A stretch of DNA of 35,227 nt from an uncultured Bacillota bacterium. GTDB lineage: Bacteria > Bacillota_I > Bacilli_A > RF39 > UBA660. The notes below the pieces were generated by a model. It was not told the DNA's origin, made no database searches, and saw nothing but the letters and a program-made list of their open reading frames with translations. The stretch covers positions 1 to 35,227 of the forward strand of contig CAMUZJ010000002.1 of assembly GCA_947165195.1 (NCBI GenBank). The letters are read 5' to 3'. The position numbers and the translations under genes were made by a program. This document shows, piece after piece, positions 1 through 8,553 of this stretch (its first letter is position 1; every line of letters starts with the position of its first letter).

Positions 1-2663
1 GTTTCCGTCAAAACTTATTAGGAAAACGTGTTGACTATTCTGGACGTAGTGTTATTGTTGTTGGTCCATCTCTTAAGATGTATCAATGCGGTATTCCAAA
101 AGAAATGGCTCTTGAATTGTTTAAACCACATGTTATTCATGGTTTAACAGAAAAAGGTATTGCTCATAACATTAAAGCAGCTAAAAAATTAATCGATAAT
201 CAAGATCCTGTTGTTTGGGATATAGTAGAAGAAGTTATTAAAGAACATCCAGTTATGCTTAATAGAGCACCAACTCTACATAGATTAGGTATTCAAGCAT
301 TTGAGCCAATATTAGTTGGTGGAAAAGCAATTAGATTACACCCATTAGTTTGTCCAGCATTTAATGCAGATTTTGATGGTGACCAAATGGCTGTTCATGT
401 ACCTATTTCAGAAGAAGCTCAAGCAGAAGCTAGACTTTTAATGTTAGGTTCTAATAATATCTTACATCCAAAATCAGGAGATCCAATTGTTACTCCTTCT
501 CAAGATATGGTTTTAGGTAACTACTATATTACTATGGAAAAAGCTGGAGAAGAAGGAGAAGGTAGAGTATTTAAAGATTCTAATGAAGCTTTAATGGCTT
601 ACGAAAGAAAAGAAATCACCCTACATACCCGTATAGCAATTCCAGTAAATTCATTTAAATATAAATTATTTACGGAAAGTCAAAAGGGTAAATATTTAGT
701 AACTACCGTTGGTAAGATTAAATTTAATGAAATATTGCCAGATTCATTTGCTTATATTAATGAACCAACTCCTGATAATATTTCAAATATTACACCTAAT
801 AAGTATTTCTTAGAAAAAGGAACTAATATTCCAGAAGCTATTAAAGAAATGGAATTAGTTAAACCATTTGCTAAGAGTACATTAGAAAAAATAATAGCTC
901 AAGTATTTAAGAGATATAAAACAACTGAGACATCAGCAATGCTTGATAAAATGAAAGATTTAGGTTTCTATTATTCAACAATTGCTGGTATTACAGTTAG
1001 TATGGCAGATGTTGTAATTAGTAAGAACAAACCTGCAATCGTTGCTGAAAGCCAAAAAGTTGTTGATAAGATTAATAAACAATATAAACGTGGTCTTATT
1101 ACTGAAGAAGAAAGATTTAATAAAGTTATTGAAACTTGGAATGGAGCTACTGACCAAGTAAAAGCTGAACTTGAAGAGGTTGCCCACTCAGATGTAGATA
1201 ATCCAATCTTCATCATGATGAACTCTAAAGCTCGTGGTAACATTTCAAACTTTACACAAGTTGCTGGTATGCGTGGTATTATGGCTAAACCAGATGGATC
1301 ATCTGTTGAAATTCCAGTTCTTTCAAACTTCATTGAAGGTTTGTCAGTTGCTGAATTCTTCTTATCAACTCATGGGGCTCGTAAAGGTTCTGCAGATACT
1401 GCATTAAAAACTGCAGACTCAGGATACTTAACTCGTCGTTTAGTTGATGTTTCTCAAGACTTAATTGTTAGAGAAAATGATTGTGGAACTGATCAAGGTG
1501 TTGTTGTATCATCATTTATCAATGAAAAGACTGGTTCTGTTATCGAAAGTTTAAGAGATCGTATTGTTGGTCGTTTTGCTAATAAAAAAATCGTTCATCC
1601 AGAAACAAAAGAAGTTATTGTTGAAAAATTAGAGATGATAACAGAATCTTTAGCAGATAAAATCATTGCTGCTGGTATTACAGAAGTTGAAATTAGAACA
1701 ATTTTAACTTGTGGTACTGCAAATGGTGTATGTCAAAAATGTTATGGACGTAACTTAGCAACAGGAAACTTAGTTGAAATTGGGGAAGCTATTGGTGTTA
1801 TGGCTGCTCAATCAATAGGTGAGCCGGGTACTCAGTTAACAATGCGTACATTCCACTCTGGTGGAGTTGCTCACGGTGGTGATGCCGATATTACTCAAGG
1901 TCTTCCTCGTGTTCAAGAATTATTTGAAGCTAGAAATCCAAAAGCTAAAGCAACTATTGCTGAAATTGATGGTAAGATTTCAAAAATTAAAGAAGAACAT
2001 GGTAAATATAAAATTAGTATTACTAATAAGCTAGAGACAAAAGAGCATGTAACAAACTACGGTTCTAAATTGTGTGTTGAAACTGGTGATATGGTTAATT
2101 GTGGTGATAAGTTAACGGAAGGTGCTATTAGTCCAAAAGAATTATTAGCAGTTACAGATCCTATTACTACACAAAACTATATATTAAAAGAAGTTCAATA
2201 TACATATCGTTCTCAAGGTGTTGATATTTCAGATAAACATATTGAAGTTATTGCACGTAGAATGATTTCTAAGATTAGAATAGTTGAAGGTGGAGATACA
2301 AGATTCTTACCTGGTAGCTTAGTAAACTTCAAAGAATTTACAGAAGGTAATAAAGAAGCTGTTATTAATGGTAAGACACCAGCTTTAGGTAAACCAATAC
2401 TTTTAGGAATTACAAAAGCTGCACTTGAGACTGATTCATTCTTATCAGCTGCATCATTCCAAGAGACAACTCGTATCTTAACTGATGCTGCTATTAAAGG
2501 AAAGGTTGATCCATTATCTGGATTAAAAGAAAATGTAATTATTGGTAAGCTTATTCCGGCAGGTACTGGAAGTAAGGCTTATAGAGAAGTTGATTTTGAT
2601 TTAAAAACAGAATTTATGGATGAAGAGCCACTAGAAAAATTAGAAAATCAATTTATGGGGTAA
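1..2663 (+). CDS. rpoC: RNA polymerase beta' subunit, 5'-truncated by window edge
   Basis: This is the beta' subunit of RNA polymerase, which carries the catalytic magnesium site. The reading frame is open from position 3, so the ATG at 78 is an internal methionine and the first few hundred residues lie outside the window. The catalytic NADFDGDQMAVH motif is near 372-407. Further on are the trigger-loop region (GIMAAQSIGEPGTQLTMRTFH type, here starting GVMAAQSIGEPGTQ near 1795) and the zinc-site cysteines (one in RENDCGTDQG, three in TCGTANGVCQKCYGR near 1708-1750). The C-terminal end is compact and ends FMG. The stop codon lies inside a terminator stem. The rpoC-rpsL order is the usual rpoBC-str arrangement of Firmicutes. 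The identification is certain; only the N-terminus is unseen. Confidence 0.98.
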   Translation, partial: FRQNLLGKRVDYSGRSVIVVGPSLKMYQCGIPKEMALELFKPHVIHGLTEKGIAHNIKAAKKLIDNQDPVVWDIVEEVIKEHPVMLNRAPTLHRLGIQAFEPILVGGKAIRLHPLVCPAFNADFDGDQMAVHVPISEEAQAEARLLMLGSNNILHPKSGDPIVTPSQDMVLGNYYITMEKAGEEGEGRVFKDSNEALMAYERKEITLHTRIAIPVNSFKYKLFTESQKGKYLVTTVGKIKFNEILPDSFAYINEPTPDNISNITPNKYFLEKGTNIPEAIKEMELVKPFAKSTLEKIIAQVFKRYKTTETSAMLDKMKDLGFYYSTIAGITVSMADVVISKNKPAIVAESQKVVDKINKQYKRGLITEEERFNKVIETWNGATDQVKAELEEVAHSDVDNPIFIMMNSKARGNISNFTQVAGMRGIMAKPDGSSVEIPVLSNFIEGLSVAEFFLSTHGARKGSADTALKTADSGYLTRRLVDVSQDLIVRENDCGTDQGVVVSSFINEKTGSVIESLRDRIVGRFANKKIVHPETKEVIVEKLEMITESLADKIIAAGITEVEIRTILTCGTANGVCQKCYGRNLATGNLVEIGEAIGVMAAQSIGEPGTQLTMRTFHSGGVAHGGDADITQGLPRVQELFEARNPKAKATIAEIDGKISKIKEEHGKYKISITNKLETKEHVTNYGSKLCVETGDMVNCGDKLTEGAISPKELLAVTDPITTQNYILKEVQYTYRSQGVDISDKHIEVIARRMISKIRIVEGGDTRFLPGSLVNFKEFTEGNKEAVINGKTPALGKPILLGITKAALETDSFLSAASFQETTRILTDAAIKGKVDPLSGLKENVIIGKLIPAGTGSKAYREVDFDLKTEFMDEEPLEKLENQFMG

Positions 2664-2684
2664 GAGATTCTTACCTCTTTTTTT
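2659..2684 (+). terminator. Intrinsic terminator of rpoC
   Basis: A perfect 7-bp stem GGTAAGA/TCTTACC (2659-2665 and 2669-2675) with a 3-nt loop is followed by TC and seven T. The rpoC stop codon (2661-2663) is within the left arm, so the hairpin can form only after the ribosome has released. Confidence 0.85.
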
Positions 2685-2768
2685 CTAATATAAAAAGATA
2701 TAATTATTACTAAAAGTAGTTATTTTTAAAATTTTATAGAAATGAATAATAATAATAAACTTTTCCTA

Positions 2769-2797
2769 TTGACATAGTTTTATATAAGTGATATATT
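2769..2797 (+). promoter_or_regulatory. Sigma-A type promoter of the str operon
   Basis: TTGACA at 2769-2774, a 17-bp spacer and TATATT at 2792-2797. It gives the rpsL-rpsG-fusA genes their own start after the rpoC terminator. The predicted transcript begins near 2804 and has a leader of about 90 nt. Confidence 0.8.
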
Positions 2798-2814
2798 AAT
2801 ATCGCTTGTTAAAT

Positions 2815-2838
2815 ATCTTTGCTTTTTTATGCAAAGAT
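2815..2838 (+). promoter_or_regulatory. Leader hairpin upstream of rpsL
   Basis: A perfect 8-bp inverted repeat, ATCTTTGC and GCAAAGAT, with an 8-nt T-rich loop lies in the rpsL 5' leader. Flanking A/T bases could lengthen it across a small bulge. No run of T follows, so it is not a plain terminator. It could be an mRNA-stabilising element or a ribosomal-protein binding site; the sequence alone does not decide. Confidence 0.4.
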
Positions 2839-2895
2839 TTATTTAAAGGGTAAAATGATACACCTGGATATGTGTGAAGAAAGGAGACTGATTTT

Positions 2896-3309
2896 ATGCC
2901 TACAATTAACCAATTAGTTCATAATAAACGTAAGAATAAGGTAAGAAAAAGTAAAGCACCAGTTCTTGGTATTGGATTAAATAGTATTAAGAATAAAGCA
3001 ACGGATGTTAATTCTCCTCAAAAACGTGGAGTTTGTACTCGTGTTGGTACTAAAACACCTAAAAAACCAAACTCAGCATTACGTAAGTATGCTCGTGTTC
3101 GTTTATCTAATGGTAAAGAAGTAGATACTTATATTCCTGGTATTGGACACAACTTACAAGAACATAGTGTTGTCCTAATTCGTGGTGGTCGTGTTAAGGA
3201 CTTAATCGGAGTTCGTTATCACATCATCCGTGGTACATTAGATACTGCAGGAGTTAAAGATCGTATGCAAGGACGTAGTAAATACGGTGCAAAAAGACCT
3301 AAAAAATAG
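2896..3309 (+). CDS. rpsL: 30S ribosomal protein S12
   Basis: S12 sits at the decoding centre of the small subunit and influences tRNA selection accuracy. The 137 residues match the family length, and the conserved segment TPKKPNSALRKYARVRL is at residues 54-70. The second conserved loop reads RGGRVKDLIGVRYH (97-109). In nearly all bacteria this loop has KDLPGVRYH; here the proline is an isoleucine (ATC at 3205-3207). Both lysines that contact the streptomycin region (first loop, and K101) are kept. The start ATG is preceded by a strong AAGGAG. First gene of the str operon, 34 bp before rpsG. Function certain; the effect of the substitution is unknown. Confidence 0.98.
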   Translation: MPTINQLVHNKRKNKVRKSKAPVLGIGLNSIKNKATDVNSPQKRGVCTRVGTKTPKKPNSALRKYARVRLSNGKEVDTYIPGIGHNLQEHSVVLIRGGRVKDLIGVRYHIIRGTLDTAGVKDRMQGRSKYGAKRPKK

Positions 3310-3343
3310 AATATAAAAATATACTTGAAGGGAGGAAAAATAC

Positions 3344-3811
3344 ATGCGTAAGAGACGTGCTGTAAAAAGAGATATTTTAGCAGATCCTATCTACAAATCT
3401 AAAGTAGTTGCTAAATTAATTAACACTATTATGTTAGATGGTAAAAAAGGTATCGCTCAAAGTATCGTTTATCAAGCTTTGGATACAGTAAAGACTAAAA
3501 CTGGTAATGAACCAATTGAAGTATTTACTCAAGCAATGGAAAATATTAAGCCACAATTAGAAGTTAAATCACGTCGTGTTGGTGGTTCTAACTATCAAGT
3601 TCCTGTTGAAGTTACTCCAGCTAGAAGCGAAGCTTTAGCTCTTAGATGGTTAACAAAATATTCACGTGAACGTGGTGGAAAAGGTATGGCCGATAATTTG
3701 GCAAATGAAATAATTGATGCATCTAATGGAACTGGTGCAGCAGTTAAAAAACGTGAAGATACTCATAGAATGGCTGAGGCTAATAAGGCTTTCGCTCATT
3801 ATAGATGGTAG
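3344..3811 (+). CDS. rpsG: 30S ribosomal protein S7
   Basis: S7 nucleates assembly of the 16S rRNA 3' major domain and lines the E site. The 155 residues begin MRKRRAVKRDILADPIYKSK and end HRMAEANKAFAHYRW, as is typical of bacterial S7. A GGGAGG ribosome site lies 10 bases before the ATG. It follows rpsL by 34 bp and precedes fusA by 12 bp with no promoter between, so the three are one transcript. In E. coli, S7 represses this operon by binding the S12-S7 intercistron. That spacer is only 34 bases here and shows no clear stem, so the same control is not evident. Confidence 0.97.
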   Translation: MRKRRAVKRDILADPIYKSKVVAKLINTIMLDGKKGIAQSIVYQALDTVKTKTGNEPIEVFTQAMENIKPQLEVKSRRVGGSNYQVPVEVTPARSEALALRWLTKYSRERGGKGMADNLANEIIDASNGTGAAVKKREDTHRMAEANKAFAHYRW

Positions 3812-3823
3812 GAAGGAGTAATT

Positions 3824-5893
3824 ATGGCAAGAGATACGTCTTTAGAAAAGACTAGAAATATTGGAATAATGGCTCATATTGATGCAGGTAAGACTACTTG
3901 TACTGAAAGAATCTTATTCCATACAGGAGTTACTCATAAAATTGGAGAAACTCATGACGGTGAATCTCAAATGGACTGGATGGCACAAGAACAAGAACGT
4001 GGTATTACTATCACATCTGCTGCTACTACTGCTCATTGGAAGGGACATCGTTTGAATATTATCGATACCCCTGGACACGTAGATTTTACAATCGAAGTTT
4101 CAAGATCTTTACGTGTATTAGATGGTGCTGTTGCATTAATTGATGCACAAGCAGGAGTTGAACCTCAAACTGAAACAGTTTGGAGACAAGCTTCTGAATT
4201 CAAAGTTCCTAGAATTATTTTTGCCAACAAAATGGATAAAATGGGAGCAAATTTTGAATATAGTTTAGGAACAATAAAAGATCGTTTAGGAGTTAATTCT
4301 AAACCTATTGAATGGCCAATTGGGGCTGAAGATCAATTTAGTGGAGTTATTGATTTAGTTACAATGAAAGCTTATCAATATGATGGACAGCAAGCTGAAA
4401 ATCCAACTGAAATTGAAATTCCAGCAGAATTACAATCAATAGCTGAAGAAAAAAGAGCAGAATTAATTGATGCAGTTGCTGAATTTGATGAAGATATGAT
4501 GATGACATATCTTGATGGTGGAGAAGTATCTAATGATATGATTAAATCCGCTATTAGAAAAGGAGTACTAGCTGCTGAGTTTTTCCCAGTTATGTGTGGT
4601 ACTGCTCTAGGAAACAAAGGTATTAAGTTATTACTAGATGCTGTTGTTGATTATTTACCAAGTCCTTTAGATATAGGAGCTGTTAAAGGAACTGATTTGG
4701 ATGGAAAAGAAGCTGAGCGTAAACCTGATGACAATGAACCATTTAGTTCACTAGCATTCAAAGTTATGACTGATCCATTTGTTGGACGTTTAACATTCTT
4801 TAGAGTTTATTCAGGACATTTATCAAGTGGTTCTTATGTATTAAATTCAACAAAAAGATCAAAAGAAAGAATTGGTCGTATTTTACAAATGCATGCTAAT
4901 AATCGTAAAGAAATTACAGATGTATATTCTGGAGATATAGCAGCTGCTGTAGGACTTAAAAATACTACAACTGGAGATACTTTATGTGATGAAAAGAAAC
5001 CAATTATTCTTGAAAGCTTAGTAGTACCAGAACCAGTTATTCAATTAGCTGTTGAACCAAAATCAAAAGCTGATCAAGATAAAATGGCAATAGCATTACA
5101 AAAACTTGCAGAAGAAGATCCTACATTTAAAGTTCATACTGATCATGAAACTGGTCAAACAGTTATAGCTGGTATGGGTGAATTACACCTTGATGTATTA
5201 GTAGATCGTATGAAACGTGAATTTAATGTAGAAGCAAATGTTGGTGCTCCACAAGTTGCTTACCGTGAAACAATTAAGCAAGAAGCTGAATGTGAAGGTA
5301 AATATATTAAACAATCAGGTGGACGTGGACAATACGGACACGTATGGATTAAATTTGAGCCAAATCCTGATAAAGGTTATGAATTCGTTGATCAAATCGT
5401 TGGTGGAGTTGTTCCTCGTGAATATATTCCAGTTGTTGATAAAGGATTACAAGAAGCATTACAAACAGGTGTACTTGCTGGTTACCCTATGATTGACGTT
5501 AAAGCTACATTATTTGATGGTTCATATCATGATGTAGACTCAAATGAAATGGCATTTAAGATTGCCGCTAGCTTTGCTTTAAAAGAAGCTAAAAATAAAT
5601 GTAAACCTGTGTTACTTGAACCAATTATGAAGGTTGATGTTATTACTCCAGAAGAATATTTTGGTAATGTAATGGGAGATTTAACATCTCGCCGTGGTAA
5701 ACCTTTAGGTCAAGAAGCACAAGGAAATGCTGTTAAATTAAGCGCTATGGTTCCACTTTCAGAAATGTTTGGATATGCAACTACTTTACGTTCAAATACA
5801 CAAGGTAGAGCTAACTTTATCATGCAACCAGATCATTATGAAGAAGTTCCAAAGAATATTGCTGATGAAATTATAAAAAAGAGTGGAAATTAA
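3824..5893 (+). CDS. fusA: Translation elongation factor G
   Basis: GTPase that drives translocation of tRNA and mRNA on the ribosome. The 689 residues fit the family. The GTP-binding motifs are all present: G1 AHIDAGKTT near residue 17, the switch I block EQERGITITSAATT, G3 DTPGHVDF, and G4 NKMDKMG. Domain IV has the GQYGHVWIKFEP and GYPMIDVKATLFDGSYH segments, and the C-terminus carries GKPLGQEAQGNAVKLSAMVPLSEMFGYATTLRS. The start ATG follows GGAAGGAG. It is co-transcribed with rpsL and rpsG. The spacer to tuf holds a hairpin and a promoter, so tuf can also be made separately. No duplicate or resistance-type variant is recognisable. Confidence 0.98.
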   Translation: MARDTSLEKTRNIGIMAHIDAGKTTCTERILFHTGVTHKIGETHDGESQMDWMAQEQERGITITSAATTAHWKGHRLNIIDTPGHVDFTIEVSRSLRVLDGAVALIDAQAGVEPQTETVWRQASEFKVPRIIFANKMDKMGANFEYSLGTIKDRLGVNSKPIEWPIGAEDQFSGVIDLVTMKAYQYDGQQAENPTEIEIPAELQSIAEEKRAELIDAVAEFDEDMMMTYLDGGEVSNDMIKSAIRKGVLAAEFFPVMCGTALGNKGIKLLLDAVVDYLPSPLDIGAVKGTDLDGKEAERKPDDNEPFSSLAFKVMTDPFVGRLTFFRVYSGHLSSGSYVLNSTKRSKERIGRILQMHANNRKEITDVYSGDIAAAVGLKNTTTGDTLCDEKKPIILESLVVPEPVIQLAVEPKSKADQDKMAIALQKLAEEDPTFKVHTDHETGQTVIAGMGELHLDVLVDRMKREFNVEANVGAPQVAYRETIKQEAECEGKYIKQSGGRGQYGHVWIKFEPNPDKGYEFVDQIVGGVVPREYIPVVDKGLQEALQTGVLAGYPMIDVKATLFDGSYHDVDSNEMAFKIAASFALKEAKNKCKPVLLEPIMKVDVITPEEYFGNVMGDLTSRRGKPLGQEAQGNAVKLSAMVPLSEMFGYATTLRSNTQGRANFIMQPDHYEEVPKNIADEIIKKSGN

Positions 5894-5914
5894 ATAAATA
5901 ATGTATCAAAATAG

Positions 5915-5943
5915 TTGAAAAACTTTCAATTATTAGATAAAAT
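5915..5943 (+). promoter_or_regulatory. Internal promoter for tuf, overlapping a hairpin
   Basis: TTGAAA at 5915-5920, 17 bp and TAAAAT at 5938-5943. The -35 box lies in the left arm of an 11-bp hairpin (5910-5920 with 5924-5934, AAC loop). That hairpin has no T run after it, so it is unlikely to stop transcription fully. Confidence 0.5.
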
Positions 5944-5977
5944 AAATGTTGTAATACAAATAGGAGGAAATTAAATT

Positions 5978-7162
5978 ATGGCAAAAGAAAAATTTGATCG
6001 TTCAAAACCACATGTTAACATTGGTACAATTGGACACGTAGATCATGGTAAAACTACATTAACTGCTGCTATTTCAAAATGTTTAGCTGGTAAAAATGGT
6101 AACCAAGCTGTTGATTTTGCTAACATTGATAAAGCACCAGAAGAAAGAGAACGTGGAATTACTATTAATACTGCACATATTGAGTACAGTACTAATAATA
6201 GACATTATGCACACGTAGACTGCCCAGGACATGCTGATTATGTTAAAAACATGATTACGGGAGCTGCACAAATGGATGGAGCAATCTTAGTTATTGCTGC
6301 AACTGATGGACCTATGGCACAAACTCGTGAACATATCTTACTTGCTCGTCAAGTTGGAGTACCTAAAATGGTAGTATTCATGAATAAATGTGATATGGTT
6401 GATGATCCAGAATTATTAGATTTAGTAGAAATGGATATTCGTGACTTATTAAATGAATATGGTTTCGATGGAGATAACACTCCAATAATCCGTGGTTCAG
6501 CATTAAAAGCACTTGAAGGAGATCCTGAATGGGTTGGTAAAATTGATGAATTAATGGAAGCTGTTGATACATGGATTCCAACTCCAGAAAGAGATAATGA
6601 TAAACCATTCTTAATGAGTATTGAAGATGTATTCACAATTACAGGTCGTGGTACAGTTGTTACTGGACGTGTTGAACGTGGACAATTAAAATTAAACGAT
6701 GAAGTAGAAATCGTTGGTATTAAAGAAACTAAGAAAACAGTAGTTACTGGAATTGAAATGTTCCGTAAACAATTAGATTTTGCAGAAGCTGGAGATAACG
6801 CTGGAGTATTATTACGTGGTATTTCTCGTGAAGAAGTTGAACGTGGACAAGTTCTTGCTAAACCAGGAACAGTTACACCTCATCATAAATTTAAAGCTGC
6901 AGTTTACGTATTAAGCAAAGAAGAAGGAGGACGTCATACACCATTCTTTACAAACTATCGTCCACAATTCTATTTCAGAACTACAGATGTTACTGGTGTA
7001 ATTACTTTACCAGAAGGTGTAGAAATGGTTATGCCAGGTGATAACGTTAATATTGATGTTGAATTAATTCACTCAATCGCACTTGAACAAGGTACTAAAT
7101 TCTCTATTCGTGAAGGTGGACGTACTGTAGGTGCTGGTAACGTTACTGAAATCGTTGAATAA
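5978..7162 (+). CDS. tuf: Translation elongation factor Tu
   Basis: GTPase that delivers aminoacyl-tRNA to the ribosomal A site. The 394 residues are the usual length. Visible motifs are G1 GHVDHGKTTLT (18-28), the EERERGITINTAHIEY switch region, G3 DCPGHADYVKNMITGAAQMDG, G4 NKCDMVDD and G5 GSALKAL. Domains 2 and 3 are complete through GRTVGAGNVTEIVE. An AGGAGG ribosome site precedes the ATG. It follows fusA by 84 bp with its own candidate promoter. It ends at a terminator shared with the convergent gene on the other strand. Base use favours GGT/CGT codons more than the flanking non-ribosomal genes, consistent with high expression. Confidence 0.99.
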   Translation: MAKEKFDRSKPHVNIGTIGHVDHGKTTLTAAISKCLAGKNGNQAVDFANIDKAPEERERGITINTAHIEYSTNNRHYAHVDCPGHADYVKNMITGAAQMDGAILVIAATDGPMAQTREHILLARQVGVPKMVVFMNKCDMVDDPELLDLVEMDIRDLLNEYGFDGDNTPIIRGSALKALEGDPEWVGKIDELMEAVDTWIPTPERDNDKPFLMSIEDVFTITGRGTVVTGRVERGQLKLNDEVEIVGIKETKKTVVTGIEMFRKQLDFAEAGDNAGVLLRGISREEVERGQVLAKPGTVTPHHKFKAAVYVLSKEEGGRHTPFFTNYRPQFYFRTTDVTGVITLPEGVEMVMPGDNVNIDVELIHSIALEQGTKFSIREGGRTVGAGNVTEIVE

Positions 7163-7166
7163 TAAT

Positions 7167-7197
7167 AAAAAAATCAGATTTAACTCTGATTTTTTTT
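7167..7197. terminator. Bidirectional terminator between tuf and the FemAB gene
   Basis: The stem AAATCAGA/TCTGATTT (7171-7178 and 7185-7192) has A-runs on its left and T-runs on its right, so it can end transcription from both sides. The minus-strand stop codon (7180-7182) lies in the 6-nt loop. Confidence 0.85.
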
Positions 7198-8433
7198 ATT
7201 TTTATTAAAGCTTTTATATAAATTATAAGAAAATTTATTTAAGATAATATCAAATTCTCCTATATATTCACTAATGGTTGTATTAAAACCTAATTTTTTT
7301 TCATTTAAAATATTGTGCTGATTTTCCCCATCAAAATCACCTATAATTCCACCTAAATTTAAGTACTTTAAGTTTCTATTAGTGTAGTCTTCAATCATTT
7401 TCCATTTTAAAACATATTCACAATTTTGAGATTTATATTTAGGGTCGATACTTTCTATAATAATAAATGCAGCATTATCATAAATAATAACAATAGCTCC
7501 ACCAATAATAATTCCTTCTGGATATTGCTTTAACAGTTCTGTGGCTTGAATTAAGGAATTCTTATAAGAATCCAATAATTTATCGGATTCCATTTTTTTA
7601 TTTAAAATATTATTGGCTTGTCTTTCATCTAAAGATTGATCTTGAATCATATTAGATAAAACACTATTATTCTCTAATTCCTTTTCATACGCTCTTCTAC
7701 TGTTAAGAGTAAATGTTTCAGTGTTAATTTTAGCATAATATACTTCGGCATTTTCTCCAAAATATTTTAGTAATTGTTCATAGTATGATTTTGGTTTTTT
7801 ATTTTCATCACTTACAAATTTATAAAATTTCTCAATATCGTTTGAATCATCTCTGTATGCCTCTATTCCAAAATTTAAAGCCTTTCTAAGCTTGTTTCTT
7901 GTCCTTTTTTCTAATTTAGAGAACATCTCATCAATGCTATTATTTAAAATTACTAATCCTTCCCATCTCGGTTTCTCTGTTTCGAAGGCTTTAGTTTTTC
8001 CCTTATAGGTAAATCCAACACTTTTTAAGTTATCAATTATTTTGTTTCCTTTATTGTTAAAGTTCATAATGGTCCCATTAGAGTCTCTTATTGTGATAGG
8101 AATATAAGGATCCATTCTAAGAAGCATGAAACCTTGTTTACCTAATACTTGTTTTATCTTTTTTGTTGCTTCTTCTAAATCTTCTAAATTTTCATAATTG
8201 TATAATATTCCCCTAGGTGCATAAGCTATTTTATTACTCATAAAAACTTGCTTATAAAGAATTAATGTTGCACCGATTAATTTATTTGTATCACTTACAA
8301 TTCCTAAATAGTGAATATTATAACCAAATTTTGTCATTAAAGTTCCATAGGTACTAGTTTGATAATAATTGCGATAGCGATGACTTTGAGCAAATTTATT
8401 AAATTGTTCTGAGCTTAATGTAACTATCCTCAT
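7180..8433 (-). CDS. FemAB-family peptidoglycan branch aminoacyltransferase
   Basis: FemAB proteins add amino acids from aminoacyl-tRNA to the stem peptide of lipid II, forming the interpeptide bridge at the cytoplasmic face of the membrane. The 417-residue protein has the paired GNAT-like layout: an N-terminal half beginning MRIVTLSSEQFNKFAQSH with YAPRGILYNY near residue 70, then a helical arm rich in E, K, N and Q (about 225-290) as in FemA's tRNA-like arm, and a C-terminal half with KYLNLGGIIGDFDG. The start was moved to the ATG at 8433 rather than the GTG at 8442, because AGAGGTG is seven bases before this ATG and overlaps the GTG. It is divergent from murD, another peptidoglycan gene. 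Which amino acid it adds cannot be read from sequence. Confidence 0.85.
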   Translation of the reverse strand: MRIVTLSSEQFNKFAQSHRYRNYYQTSTYGTLMTKFGYNIHYLGIVSDTNKLIGATLILYKQVFMSNKIAYAPRGILYNYENLEDLEEATKKIKQVLGKQGFMLLRMDPYIPITIRDSNGTIMNFNNKGNKIIDNLKSVGFTYKGKTKAFETEKPRWEGLVILNNSIDEMFSKLEKRTRNKLRKALNFGIEAYRDDSNDIEKFYKFVSDENKKPKSYYEQLLKYFGENAEVYYAKINTETFTLNSRRAYEKELENNSVLSNMIQDQSLDERQANNILNKKMESDKLLDSYKNSLIQATELLKQYPEGIIIGGAIVIIYDNAAFIIIESIDPKYKSQNCEYVLKWKMIEDYTNRNLKYLNLGGIIGDFDGENQHNILNEKKLGFNTTISEYIGEFDIILNKFSYNLYKSFNKNKKNQS

Positions 8434-8458
8434 CAACAACACCTCTTTATACTCTTAT

Positions 8459-8488
8459 ATTATACCATAGATTTTTCTGCTCTTTCAA
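8459..8488 (-). promoter_or_regulatory. Promoter of the FemAB gene
   Basis: On the minus strand there is TTGAAA (8488-8483), an 18-bp spacer and a perfect TATAAT (8464-8459), about 25 bases before the ATG. Confidence 0.7.
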
Positions 8489-8531
8489 TAATCTAGAAAA
8501 AAATCAAGTGGTTAAATTTGATAATATATAG

Positions 8532-8537
8532 TATAAT
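8532..8537 (+). promoter_or_regulatory. -10 box of murD-eno
   Basis: A perfect TATAAT lies 16 bases before the chosen murD ATG, with no good -35 box at the proper distance. The transcript would begin at about 8544, so the leader is around 10 nt and consists almost only of the GGTGG ribosome site. Confidence 0.5.
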
Positions 8538-8553
8538 ACTAATGGTGGTAAAA

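Noticed and set aside
971..1333. Open frames on the minus strand within rpoC
   Set aside because: They are opposite conserved rpoC codons, lack ribosome sites and give no recognisable protein.
5238..5492. Plus-strand frame inside fusA
   Set aside because: Out-of-frame reading of conserved EF-G domain IV sequence; no ribosome site.
6083..6636. Minus-strand frames within tuf
   Set aside because: Shadows of a highly conserved gene.
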